NCBI GenBank assembly: GCA_011050655.1
Contig: DRFG01000064.1
Span: forward strand, 1 to 37,453
Length of the DNA stretch: 37,453 bases
Direction: 5' to 3'
Source of the DNA: Roseobacter sp.
Lineage (GTDB): Bacteria; Pseudomonadota; Alphaproteobacteria; Rhodobacterales; Rhodobacteraceae
Shown: piece by piece, positions 1-10,025 of the stretch
How positions within the stretch are numbered: the stretch's first letter is position 1
Layout: every line of letters begins with the position of its first letter
Position numbers and translations under genes: made by a program
The notes under the pieces: model-generated
What the model was told of the DNA's origin: nothing
What the model saw: the letters and a program-made list of their open reading frames with translations, nothing else
Databases searched by the model: none

Positions 1-2
1 AG

Positions 3-584
3 GGCACCTTCCGCAACGACCTTGCCAATGGCAAGGGCAAGATCACCTATCCTGATGGTTCTACCTATGACGGACAATGGGTTGACGGGATCATCGAAGG
101 CGACGGTCGTGCGACCTATCCCAACGGGGTAGTCTATGAGGGCAGGTTCAAAAATGCTCGTAACGATGGCGAGGGCGTGATGACCTATGCCGACGGGTAT
201 CAGTACAATGGCACCTGGAAAGACGGTCAGCGTGACGGTACCGGCACAGCGACCTATCCAGATGGCACTGTGTATAACGGCGGGTTTAAAGACGGGTTGC
301 GCGACGGCACGGGCAAAATCACGATGGCCGATGGCTTTGTCTACGAAGGTCAATGGAGCAAGGGCCAAATCGAAGGCAAAGGCACTGCGACCTATTCCAA
401 CAGCGATGTCTATGAAGGCATGTTCCAATCCGGCAAACGCCACGGCACCGGCACGATGCGCTATGGCTCTGGAGAAGCGGTTACCGGCGAATGGGTAAAC
501 GGTGCTTTACAGCAGCAAGACAAACAACCCGACAGCGAACAGCCACAGCAGGTCAATGAGCAGCCATCGACCGCTTCGGAATAA
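3..584 (+). CDS. MORN-repeat protein, 5'-truncated by the window edge
   Basis: Frame 3 is open from the window start through the listed ORF 177..584. Tandem ~23-aa repeats of the type YEGxFKxGxxxGxGxxTYxDG. Q/P/E-rich C-terminus. Confidence 0.85.
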   Translation, partial: GTFRNDLANGKGKITYPDGSTYDGQWVDGIIEGDGRATYPNGVVYEGRFKNARNDGEGVMTYADGYQYNGTWKDGQRDGTGTATYPDGTVYNGGFKDGLRDGTGKITMADGFVYEGQWSKGQIEGKGTATYSNSDVYEGMFQSGKRHGTGTMRYGSGEAVTGEWVNGALQQQDKQPDSEQPQQVNEQPSTASE

Positions 585-761
585 AAAGCGCAGCAAGAAA
601 CCCGCCATCTGATAATCCCACCCTCCAAGCCGGGCTTGCTTTGGTGTGTTCGCGCCAGCGGGCAACGGTTCGCAAGGTGAAAACACCGGTCGTTTGACGC
701 ACGAAGATTCACTCGCAAAAAACCCTTCCCATTTATATTTGGCGAGGTATAACTTGGCACC

Positions 762-848
762 ATGACACACGCCGATCATAATTCGACCCTGCCGCGTGGC
801 TGCGCGTCGTCCTTGCGTGCCAACCTACTGCTCCTAATCCGCCTCTGA
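762..848 (+). CDS. Putative leucine leader peptide MTHADHNSTLPRGCASSLRANLLLLIRL
   Basis: Short ORF not in the supplied track. CTA CTG CTC CTA ATC CGC CTC TGA near the end, immediately upstream of leuA. The stop codon lies in the left arm of a perfect inverted repeat. Confidence 0.7.
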   Translation: MTHADHNSTLPRGCASSLRANLLLLIRL

Positions 849-877
849 GCGTGCCATCCGGTGCGCCCGCTCAGAGG
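842..877 (+). promoter_or_regulatory. Candidate leuA attenuator hairpin
   Basis: CCTCTGAGCG (842-851) and CGCTCAGAGG (868-877) form a perfect 10-bp stem with a 16-nt loop. No clear U-tract follows. Confidence 0.55.
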
Positions 878-925
878 GATGTATCGCGCACCACGGATTT
901 ACAGCAGAACGAAAGAACACAAAAA

Positions 926-2494
926 ATGACAGATATGACAAAACAAGACCGCGTCTTGATCTTTGACACGACGTTGCGCGATGGCGAACAGTCCCCAGGT
1001 GCGACGATGACCCATGCGGAAAAGATCGAAATCGCTGGGCTGTTGGACGAAATGGGTGTGGATATCATCGAAGCGGGCTTCCCCATTGCTTCAGAAGGTG
1101 ATTTCGCCGCCGTAAGCGAGATCGCTCGGTTGTCGAAAAATTCAGTGATCTGCGGCTTGGCACGTGCGCAAACCGGCGACATTGACCGGTGTTGGGAGGC
1201 GGTGAAACACGCACCCCAGCCCCGCATACACACGTTTATCGGCACCTCACCGTTGCACCGCGCCATCCCCAACCTGACGATGGACGAAATGGCCGAGCGT
1301 ATCCACGAAACAGTGACCCACGCGCGCAATCTGTGCGATAACGTGCAATGGTCGCCGATGGACGCGACCCGCACCGAATTGGACTACCTGTATCGCGTCG
1401 TCGAAATCGCTATCAAGGCAGGTGCGACCACTATCAATATTCCCGATACCGTCGGCTATACAGCACCGCGTGAAAGCGCAGAGTTGATCCGCAAACTGTT
1501 GGAGAACGTACCCGGTTCAGATGAAATCGTCTTTGCCACCCATTGCCACAACGACCTTGGCATGGCGACTGCCAACAGTCTGGCCGCCGTCGAAGCAGGA
1601 GCGCGGCAAGTCGAATGCACCATCAACGGGCTGGGTGAACGCGCTGGCAACACCGCACTCGAAGAGGTGGTGATGGCGATGAAGGTGCGCAATGACATCA
1701 TGCCGTTCCAGACCAAGGTGGACAGCACCAAGCTGATGAACATCTCGCGCCGCGTAGCTGCCGTCAGCGGGTTTGCCGTGCAATTTAACAAAGCAATCGT
1801 CGGCAAGAACGCCTTTGCCCATGAAAGCGGTATTCACCAAGACGGCATGCTGAAGAACGCCGAAACTTTCGAAATTATGCGTCCCGAAGATGTCGGCCTG
1901 ACCGAAACCAATATTGTTATGGGCAAGCACTCGGGTCGGGCCGCGCTGCGGTCTAAGCTGGAAAACCTCGGGTTCGAGCTGGGCGACAACCAGTTGAAGG
2001 ATGTCTTTGTTCGGTTCAAGGAACTGGCGGATCGCAAAAAGGAAATCTACGATGATGACCTTGTTGCATTGATGCGTATGGCTACCGACCCGGAAAGCGA
2101 CCGTATTGTCCTGAAATCAATGACCGTAGTCTGCGGTACCGAGGGGCCGCAAAGGGCGGACATGCGCCTGACCATCGATGGCGTGGAAAAATCCACCGCG
2201 CAAACCGGCGACGGCCCTGTCGATGCATCTTTTAATTGCATCAAGGCCTTGGTCGATCACACAGCGCGGTTGCAGCTTTATCAAGTGCACGCAGTAACCG
2301 AGGGCACGGATGCGCAAGCCACCGTATCAGTCCGGCTGGAAGAAGACGGGCGTATCGTGACCGGGCAATCGGCGGACACTGACACTGTAGTGGCCTCGGT
2401 TCGGGCATATATCCACGCGTTGAACCGCCTGTTGGTGCGCCGCGAAAAAGGCGGCACCGACAAGCGCGAGATCAGCTATAAAGACGTCCGCTGA
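926..2494 (+). CDS. leuA: 2-isopropylmalate synthase
   Basis: N-terminal FDTTLRDGEQSPGATM motif, THCHNDLGMATAN, GLGERAGN, HESGIHQDGML and a C-terminal regulatory-domain-like region. ATG at 926 preferred over the ORF start at 851, which lies in the hairpin. Confidence 0.95.
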   Translation: MTDMTKQDRVLIFDTTLRDGEQSPGATMTHAEKIEIAGLLDEMGVDIIEAGFPIASEGDFAAVSEIARLSKNSVICGLARAQTGDIDRCWEAVKHAPQPRIHTFIGTSPLHRAIPNLTMDEMAERIHETVTHARNLCDNVQWSPMDATRTELDYLYRVVEIAIKAGATTINIPDTVGYTAPRESAELIRKLLENVPGSDEIVFATHCHNDLGMATANSLAAVEAGARQVECTINGLGERAGNTALEEVVMAMKVRNDIMPFQTKVDSTKLMNISRRVAAVSGFAVQFNKAIVGKNAFAHESGIHQDGMLKNAETFEIMRPEDVGLTETNIVMGKHSGRAALRSKLENLGFELGDNQLKDVFVRFKELADRKKEIYDDDLVALMRMATDPESDRIVLKSMTVVCGTEGPQRADMRLTIDGVEKSTAQTGDGPVDASFNCIKALVDHTARLQLYQVHAVTEGTDAQATVSVRLEEDGRIVTGQSADTDTVVASVRAYIHALNRLLVRREKGGTDKREISYKDVR

Positions 2495-2516
2495 ACCCTA
2501 AGATTGAGTCATCAGG

Positions 2517-2552
2517 ATAGGGCGGGTGCAGCAACGTGCATCCCCGCCCTAT
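2517..2552. terminator. Bidirectional terminator-like hairpin between convergent leuA and FkbM genes
   Basis: ATAGGGCGGGTGCA / TGCATCCCCGCCCTAT, paired apart from a 2-nt bulge. The right arm overlaps the FkbM stop codon. Confidence 0.65.
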
Positions 2553-3391
2553 GCCAAGATCGCCGCGACCATGTCGGCCTCTAGTGCGGGGTCTACCTGC
2601 CCCGCTTTTATCAGACTTAAAAGGCAATAGAACCCAAGGTTCGACTGACCCAGCCCGCACGCCAAAGCCCCTAACCGGCCAATTTCCTCGGGGGCCAGAT
2701 TGGCGAATGCTGTAAGACTGCGCACAAATAGCCCGTCGCCATCCCCTACTTGATGCTTCATCCGGCGATTAAAACCGGGGCGGCGCGTGCCTCGCAGCAT
2801 GAACCGCGTCAGCACCAACAGGTTGTGGAATTCAAACTCGCGGACGCTTAGCCAGTCCAGCAGCTTTCCCAGACCAGGTTCGCCATCGTAAAGCTGTAGA
2901 AAGCGCATTTCGATCTGCACCGCCAATGCGGCTTTCATCTTGGTTTCGCCGTTGTTCAAGATCATAAGCTCCGCCCCTTGGGTGTCGATCTTGAGAAAGT
3001 CGATCCTGTCGATTTCCTTGATGTCATCCAGACGCACGGTAGGTATCTCTACCGTGCGCACCAGCTCGTGACCGCTAAAATTGAGCGTGTCGATATTTGC
3101 CTGTCGGAGCGGAAAGAATGACGACAGCCCATCCTGCCGGTAGATGTGCAGCTTGTGCGACTTGCCGTCGCCAACGGCGGCGTTCACGTAGGTCGCATTG
3201 GGGTGGTCAAGATCCAGCAGCTTTTCATAAGCTTCCAGTTGCGGTTCAAACCCGTACAAGGAACACATATCGTTATCTATAAGCGCTTGATAAGGTGCAT
3301 CGCCTCCTATGGGGTTTGCACCAATATCAACGACCCTCACCCGTCCGAATGGGCTGAATGCTTTGCGCGCAACGTCCATGAGCTGTGTCAT
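2549..3391 (-). CDS. FkbM family methyltransferase
   Basis: VVDIGANPIGGDAPYQ, LYGFEPQ, IDFLKIDTQGAELMIL motifs of FkbM-type SAM methyltransferases. Confidence 0.8.
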   Translation of the reverse strand: MTQLMDVARKAFSPFGRVRVVDIGANPIGGDAPYQALIDNDMCSLYGFEPQLEAYEKLLDLDHPNATYVNAAVGDGKSHKLHIYRQDGLSSFFPLRQANIDTLNFSGHELVRTVEIPTVRLDDIKEIDRIDFLKIDTQGAELMILNNGETKMKAALAVQIEMRFLQLYDGEPGLGKLLDWLSVREFEFHNLLVLTRFMLRGTRRPGFNRRMKHQVGDGDGLFVRSLTAFANLAPEEIGRLGALACGLGQSNLGFYCLLSLIKAGQVDPALEADMVAAILA

Positions 3392-3516
3392 TTTCTGTCT
3401 TTCCTAGATTGTGTCGCCCATTCGTACCGTTGTATTTGCGCGATTGGGGACCACGCCGAATAGCATCTTCGGCGCACCGGCAATGCCGACTTCCCGATTT
3501 GCGATCTCTACCAGTA

Positions 3517-4098
3517 TCAGTACGGGTCGCGAGGGGTTCTATCGGTCGAAAGCGATTGCTGCGACCGTTCCACGATCATGATCGTTGCATCAGCTAAATG
3601 CTGGCGTTCGATGTGATGATCACCCCGCGCAACGCGCAGCTTGTGTGCCTCAAGCATTACCTCGGCATGTGAAGACCCGCGCGGGGGAATAAAGGCGTAG
3701 CACGCTAGCTCTATCAGAAAGCCCAACGGGTCTTTGAAATAGATAGAATGCATAAAGCCGCGGTCCTTGATGCCCGAATTGCCGATGCCGCGATCCTTTA
3801 GGCGCTCGAGAGCCTGATCGAACATCGCCCGATCCACCTCGAAGGCCAGATGGTGCACGCAACCGGCATCGGTGGGGGTACGGTTATGTACAGGCGTGCG
3901 ATTCTCGTTGGTAAAGACAGTGATCAACCTCCCGTCGCCGGGATCGAAATAAAGATGCCCTTCGTTGGGGTCGTCCAGATTGGGTTGGTCAAATATAAAT
4001 GGCATCCCCAACAAACCTTCCCAGAAATCGATACTGGTCTGTCGATCTGCCCCCATAAGCGTGATGTGATGAACGCCGATAACTTGGATCTTCTGCAT
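3517..4098 (-). CDS. VOC (glyoxalase/bleomycin resistance) family protein
   Basis: GVHHITLMGADRQTSIDFWEGLLGMPF and HHLAFEVD motifs. Start taken at MQKIQVIG rather than the longer ORF start at 4155. Confidence 0.75.
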   Translation of the reverse strand: MQKIQVIGVHHITLMGADRQTSIDFWEGLLGMPFIFDQPNLDDPNEGHLYFDPGDGRLITVFTNENRTPVHNRTPTDAGCVHHLAFEVDRAMFDQALERLKDRGIGNSGIKDRGFMHSIYFKDPLGFLIELACYAFIPPRGSSHAEVMLEAHKLRVARGDHHIERQHLADATIMIVERSQQSLSTDRTPRDPY

Positions 4099-4206
4099 TT
4101 GTCTCGTCCCGCTTCCACTTTTGCTTGGGAAAGCATAGCGTGGCGGCGGCATCATGCCACCCCTTTAGTCAACCCCCCTTTCGTCTCGGGCCTCGTCGGC
4201 TTATAA

Positions 4207-5319
<1,113 letters not shown>

Positions 5320-5390
5320 TTTAGGCACAGTTAAAGCGGCCCGAGACGCGGCAGGACGGCCCTGCCCTCTAGGTAGGATATAAGTAGCGC

Positions 5391-6296
5391 ATGCCCATCG
5401 ACCGATCCTCATCGAACGATTTTAGGCGCCCTATGCGACGCTTGCTGTTGGCAGTGATCGCGTTGATTCTTTTGGGGGTCTTTCTGGTATGGCGCATCGA
5501 CAGCCCGCGCGTCGAACGGTTTCGCGCTCAAATCACTGATCGAATTGTGCCCAACATGGAGTGGGCGATGGCCCCGGTGACAGGCACGGTGAATCTCTTC
5601 CGTGACTTCCAAAGCTATCAGCGCCTTACCGTACAAAATCAAGAATTGCGGTCGGAATTGCGCAAGATGCAGACCTGGAAAGAAGCCGCTTTGCAGCTAG
5701 AGCAGGAAAATGCGCGGCTGCTGGATTTGAACAAGGTGCGGCTGGATCCGAGATTGACCTATATCACCGGGGTTGTCCTTGCCGATTCCGGTTCGCCTTT
5801 TCGCCAGTCTGTCTTGTTGAACGTCGGTGCGCGTGATGGGATCGTGGATGGGTGGGCGACGGTCGATGGCATCGGCCTTGTAGGACGCATTTCGGGCGTT
5901 GGTAAAAACACAGCACGAGTCATTCTGGTGACTGACACCTCAAGCCGTATCCCTGCGGTGATACAACCATCTGGCCAACGTGCGATTATTGCCGGCGACA
6001 ATTCAGCCGCGCCCCCAGTGGATTTTCTAGAAAACCCTGATCTAGTTCGACCGGGCGACCGGGTGATCAGTTCAGGCGATGGCGGTGTATTTCCGGCCGG
6101 AGTTCTGATCGGTCAGATTGCCGCAGACCCCGGCGGCCGTCTGCGCGTGCGGCTGGCCGCTGATTTCGAGCGTCTTGAGTTTCTCCGGGTCCTGCGCCAT
6201 CACGGCTCCGAAAAGGTAAGCCAAGATGCCTCTGTGATCCTTGAGGAAGGCCCCGCACCCATTATACCTTTGGCTTCAACATCGGTAAGCGAATGA
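5391..6296 (+). CDS. mreC: Rod shape-determining protein MreC
   Basis: N-terminal TM helix, coiled coil and MreC beta domain (TGVVLADSGSPFRQSVLLNVGARDGI...GLVGRI). Follows mreB. Confidence 0.92.
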   Translation: MPIDRSSSNDFRRPMRRLLLAVIALILLGVFLVWRIDSPRVERFRAQITDRIVPNMEWAMAPVTGTVNLFRDFQSYQRLTVQNQELRSELRKMQTWKEAALQLEQENARLLDLNKVRLDPRLTYITGVVLADSGSPFRQSVLLNVGARDGIVDGWATVDGIGLVGRISGVGKNTARVILVTDTSSRIPAVIQPSGQRAIIAGDNSAAPPVDFLENPDLVRPGDRVISSGDGGVFPAGVLIGQIAADPGGRLRVRLAADFERLEFLRVLRHHGSEKVSQDASVILEEGPAPIIPLASTSVSE

Positions 6297-6925
6297 TGGA
6301 CGAACTTTCCCCTCTGCGCCTGTGGACAATGCGCGCCGCCTTTCTGGTTTTGACCGTGGTATTGTTGTTTTTTCATCTTTTACCAATTGAAACCCAGCCG
6401 GTTGCGTTTCTGGCACCCGAGCTAACGCCACCCTTGGTCAGCATTGATCCCGCCGAGGCGCGGTTACGGTCCTTGCTTAACCAAGGTAGCGACCGTTTCT
6501 GGGTGGCACCTGATCTGCTGATCGCATTTGCTTTTGCGTGGTCTGTGCGCAAGCCTGACTATGTACCTGCCCTGTTACTTGCCACGGCGTTCTTGCTGAA
6601 CGATTTTCTGTTACAACGCCCCCCCGGGTTGTGGGCGCTGCTGGCCCTGATCGCATGCGAGAACCTTAAACTGCGCGGGCGCACATTGCGTGACAGTACA
6701 TTCGGCGCAGAATGGCTTGCCGCGTCGGTATGGCTGGTGGCGATTATGCTGTTAAACAGGATCGTGTTAACCTTGCTTATGGTGTCTCCGCCTCAATGGA
6801 CGCTTAGCTTGATCGAACTCGGCGTGACGGCTTTGTTCTATCCTGTGGTGGTTTTTGTGACCCATACATTGATGGGTGTGCGCAAATCGACGCCCGGCGA
6901 TCTGGACAGCCTCGGCGGGCGGTGA
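6293..6925 (+). CDS. mreD: MreD-like rod shape-determining membrane protein
   Basis: Hydrophobic multi-TM protein between mreC and the PBP2 gene. ATGA overlap with mreC. Confidence 0.75.
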   Translation: MMDELSPLRLWTMRAAFLVLTVVLLFFHLLPIETQPVAFLAPELTPPLVSIDPAEARLRSLLNQGSDRFWVAPDLLIAFAFAWSVRKPDYVPALLLATAFLLNDFLLQRPPGLWALLALIACENLKLRGRTLRDSTFGAEWLAASVWLVAIMLLNRIVLTLLMVSPPQWTLSLIELGVTALFYPVVVFVTHTLMGVRKSTPGDLDSLGGR

Positions 6926-6940
6926 CGAAAGGAAAGTAAG

Positions 6941-8884
6941 ATGAGACGCAGCAGAGCAGACAGCGATGCAAGTCACGCCAAGCTAAGTCGGCGGGCAGCA
7001 CTTTTGGGTGGTGTCCAACTGCTGTTCATGGGCGGCCTCGCTGCACGAATGAATTACCTTCAGGTCGATCAGGCGGACCAGTTCCGCCTGTTGGCCGAAG
7101 AAAATCGGATTAACATTCGCCTCATTCCGCCATCCAGGGGTGAAATATTTGACCGCAACGGGGTGCGGTTGGCTCAAAATGTTCCTTCCTATCGGATTGT
7201 GATTGTGCGCGAAGATGCGGATGATGTGGATGCGGTCATGGACCAGCTTGCGCAGGTCATCAAGCTTGATCCCGAAATGCGCGAACGTGCGCTCGCTGAA
7301 ATCAAGCGCTCTGCCCCCTTCCTGCCGGTAACGGTCGCTGACAATGTCAGCTGGGATGACGTCAGCCGTGTGTCGGTTAACACCCCCGCGTTGCCCGGCG
7401 TAAGCCCCGAGGTCGGGCTGACCCGCGTATATCCCCGTGGTTCAGATTTTGCCCATATCGTCGGCCGCGTCGGCCGGGTGAGCCAGGCAGACCTTGACGC
7501 GCTAGAAGATCCTGACGCGGTTTTGCGTATCCCGCGCTTTCAAATCGGAAAAATCAACGTCGAAGCGCGCCAAGAAAGCCTTTTGCGAGGCGTGGCCGGT
7601 ACCAAACAGGTCGAAGTCAACGCCACAGGGCGTGTCATGCGCGAATTGGCGCGCCGCGAAGGGCAGTCAGGGGCGGACATCCAGCTTACGGTAGATTCGA
7701 AGCTTCAGAATTATGTTCAGGCCCGCTTAGGCACCGAAAGCGCGGCTGTGGTTATTATCGACTGTGAGAACGGTGACCTGGTCACCAGCGCATCATCACC
7801 CAGCTATGACCCCAATCTGTTCGTTGGTGGCATCTCGTCGGCCGACTACAACCCGCTGTTGGAATCGAAATATCGTCCACTTGTTAACAAAACCGTCCAA
7901 GGTACCTATCCGCCCGGATCTACCTATAAAATGATGGTCGCACTGGCCGCGCTCGAAGCAGGTATCGCCGGGCCGGACGATACGACCTATTGCCCGGGTT
8001 TTCTTGAGGTCGGCGGGCGCAGGTTCCATTGCTGGAAACGGGCTGGGCACGGTTGGGTCGACCTTGAGACCTCGTTGAAGCAATCGTGTGACGTATATTA
8101 CTACGATCTGGCGCTAAAAGTGGGGATCGAGAATATCTCAGCGATGGCGAACCGATTTGGTCTGGGCATCAAGCACGACCTGCCGTTGTCGTCGGTTGCA
8201 GCAGGTCTTGCGCCGACCAAGCAATGGAAACAATCTGCCCGAGGTGCGAGTTGGGTTATTGGCGACACAGTTAACGCGTCTATCGGACAGGGTTTCACGC
8301 TTAGCTCTCCGCTTCAACTGGCACTTATGACAGCGAGGATCGCCACCAACCGCATTGTTACGCCTAGGCTGATAAAATCTATCGATGGCATAGAACAGCC
8401 AAGCGGTGCCGGCGAACCGCTGGGTGTCAGTGAAAATAATATTCGCAAAGTGCGCAAAGGTATGCAGGTCGTTGTCAACGACCGCCGCGGGACTGCCTAT
8501 CGATCAAGGATCATAGCTGATGAAATGCGAATGGCCGGGAAAACAGGCACAAGCCAGGTTCGTAACATCACTGCCGCAGAGCGGGCGCGCGGCGTAAGCC
8601 GAAATGAAGATTTGCCTTGGGAGCGCCGGGATCATGCGTTGTTCGTGGCCTTCGCACCGTACGACAAACCGCGCTATGCCTTGTCGGTACTGGTTGAGCA
8701 TGGCGGGGGCGGGTCCGCGGCAGCGGCACCGATCGCTCGCGATGTGATGTTGCAAGCGCTGTATGGGGGCGAACCACCGCTTGATGCATACCCGACTGCT
8801 GATCGCGCTCGGATCGCGACCCAGCAGGAAGAGCTTCGCAAAGTCCAACCTCAGGCGGCGATAAACGGGAACGATCAGGCATGA
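6941..8884 (+). CDS. mrdA: Penicillin-binding protein 2
   Basis: SRGEIFDRNGVRLAQN, GTYPPGSTYKMM (SxxK), KTGTSQVR (KTG). Upstream of rodA. Confidence 0.95.
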   Translation: MRRSRADSDASHAKLSRRAALLGGVQLLFMGGLAARMNYLQVDQADQFRLLAEENRINIRLIPPSRGEIFDRNGVRLAQNVPSYRIVIVREDADDVDAVMDQLAQVIKLDPEMRERALAEIKRSAPFLPVTVADNVSWDDVSRVSVNTPALPGVSPEVGLTRVYPRGSDFAHIVGRVGRVSQADLDALEDPDAVLRIPRFQIGKINVEARQESLLRGVAGTKQVEVNATGRVMRELARREGQSGADIQLTVDSKLQNYVQARLGTESAAVVIIDCENGDLVTSASSPSYDPNLFVGGISSADYNPLLESKYRPLVNKTVQGTYPPGSTYKMMVALAALEAGIAGPDDTTYCPGFLEVGGRRFHCWKRAGHGWVDLETSLKQSCDVYYYDLALKVGIENISAMANRFGLGIKHDLPLSSVAAGLAPTKQWKQSARGASWVIGDTVNASIGQGFTLSSPLQLALMTARIATNRIVTPRLIKSIDGIEQPSGAGEPLGVSENNIRKVRKGMQVVVNDRRGTAYRSRIIADEMRMAGKTGTSQVRNITAAERARGVSRNEDLPWERRDHALFVAFAPYDKPRYALSVLVEHGGGGSAAAAPIARDVMLQALYGGEPPLDAYPTADRARIATQQEELRKVQPQAAINGNDQA

Positions 8885-10020
8885 GCTATCTCGAATATAC
8901 GGTCAAACATGTCCCTACCGGACTGCGGAAAATCCTTCACCTGAACTGGCCCCTAACGGTCCTTCTGACGGCGGTATCAGGTGTCGGATTCTTGATGTTG
9001 TATTCAGTGGCGGGCGGCACGTTCACACCTTGGGCTGAGCCGCAGATGAAACGTTTTGCCCTTGGGCTCGTACTCATGATCGCTGTCGGCATGGTACCGA
9101 TCTGGCTATGGCGCAACCTTGCGGGCGTCGCCTATTTTGGCACAGTGTTTTTATTGGTCGCCGTGGACCTCTTCGGCGCAGTCGGAATGGGCGCACAGCG
9201 CTGGATCGAACTGGGGTCGTTCCGGCTGCAACCTTCTGAATTGATGAAGATCACGCTGGTGATGATGTTGGCGGCCTACTACGACTGGCTACCTGCCAAG
9301 AAGACATCGCGTCCGGTTTGGGTGCTCCTTCCCCTGTTAATGATCATTGTTCCAACCTTTCTGGTTCTAAAGCAGCCTGATCTCGGCACGGCGATCCTGC
9401 TGATGGCGGCAGGCGGCGGGCTGATGTTTCTGGCCGGTGTGCACTGGGCCTACTTCGCAGTGGTCCTCACCGCCGGGCTCGGGCTTATCACAGCTGTGTT
9501 CCAGTCGCGCGGAACCCCTTGGCAATTGCTGAAAGACTATCAGTTTCGACGCATTGATACGTTCATTGACCCAAGCACCGACCCCCTTGGGGCAGGCTAT
9601 CACATCACCCAATCCAAGATCGCCCTCGGGTCGGGAGGGTGGACAGGGCGCGGTTTCATGCAAGGGACTCAGTCGCGATTGAACTTCCTTCCCGAAAAGC
9701 ATACCGATTTCATCTTTACCACCTTGGCCGAAGAGTTTGGTTTTGTCGGTGGCTTCTCATTGCTTAGCCTATATGCCCTGATCATCTTGTTTTGCATTGC
9801 ATCCGCCCTGATTAATAAGGACCGTTTTTCATCGTTGCTGACCTTGGGTATTGCGTTGAACTTCTTTTTGTTCTTCGCGGTCAACATGTCGATGGTTATG
9901 GGGCTTGCACCTGTTGTGGGCGTCCCATTGCCCCTGGTCAGCTACGGAGGGTCTGCGATGCTGGTTCTGCTGCTTGCGTTCGGGCTAATTCAATCCGCCC
10001 ACGTCCACCGACCAAGGTAA
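8881..10020 (+). CDS. mrdB: Rod shape-determining protein RodA (SEDS family)
   Basis: QPSELMKI, KQPDLGTAILL, FLPEKHTDFIFTTLAEEFGFVGG, PLPLVSYGGSAML. ATGA overlap with mrdA. Confidence 0.95.
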   Translation: MSYLEYTVKHVPTGLRKILHLNWPLTVLLTAVSGVGFLMLYSVAGGTFTPWAEPQMKRFALGLVLMIAVGMVPIWLWRNLAGVAYFGTVFLLVAVDLFGAVGMGAQRWIELGSFRLQPSELMKITLVMMLAAYYDWLPAKKTSRPVWVLLPLLMIIVPTFLVLKQPDLGTAILLMAAGGGLMFLAGVHWAYFAVVLTAGLGLITAVFQSRGTPWQLLKDYQFRRIDTFIDPSTDPLGAGYHITQSKIALGSGGWTGRGFMQGTQSRLNFLPEKHTDFIFTTLAEEFGFVGGFSLLSLYALIILFCIASALINKDRFSSLLTLGIALNFFLFFAVNMSMVMGLAPVVGVPLPLVSYGGSAMLVLLLAFGLIQSAHVHRPR

Positions 10021-10025
10021 CATTA

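Noticed and set aside
1-500. Short tandem-like repeats at the left edge (GACGG..ACCTATCC..GATGG) considered as a CRISPR or satellite
   Set aside because: Degenerate ~69-nt periodicity is explained by MORN protein repeats in an open frame.
851-925. N-terminal extension of LeuA (MPSGAPAQRDVSRTT...)
   Set aside because: Its GTG start lies in the attenuator-like hairpin; the conserved LeuA N-terminus fits the ATG at 926.
871-1374. 167-aa minus-strand ORF over the leuA leader and 5' end
   Set aside because: Shadow ORF of leuA; no domain features.
3236-3262. GGTTCAAACCC resembling a tRNA T-loop
   Set aside because: Inside the FkbM coding sequence, with no acceptor, D or anticodon arms around it.
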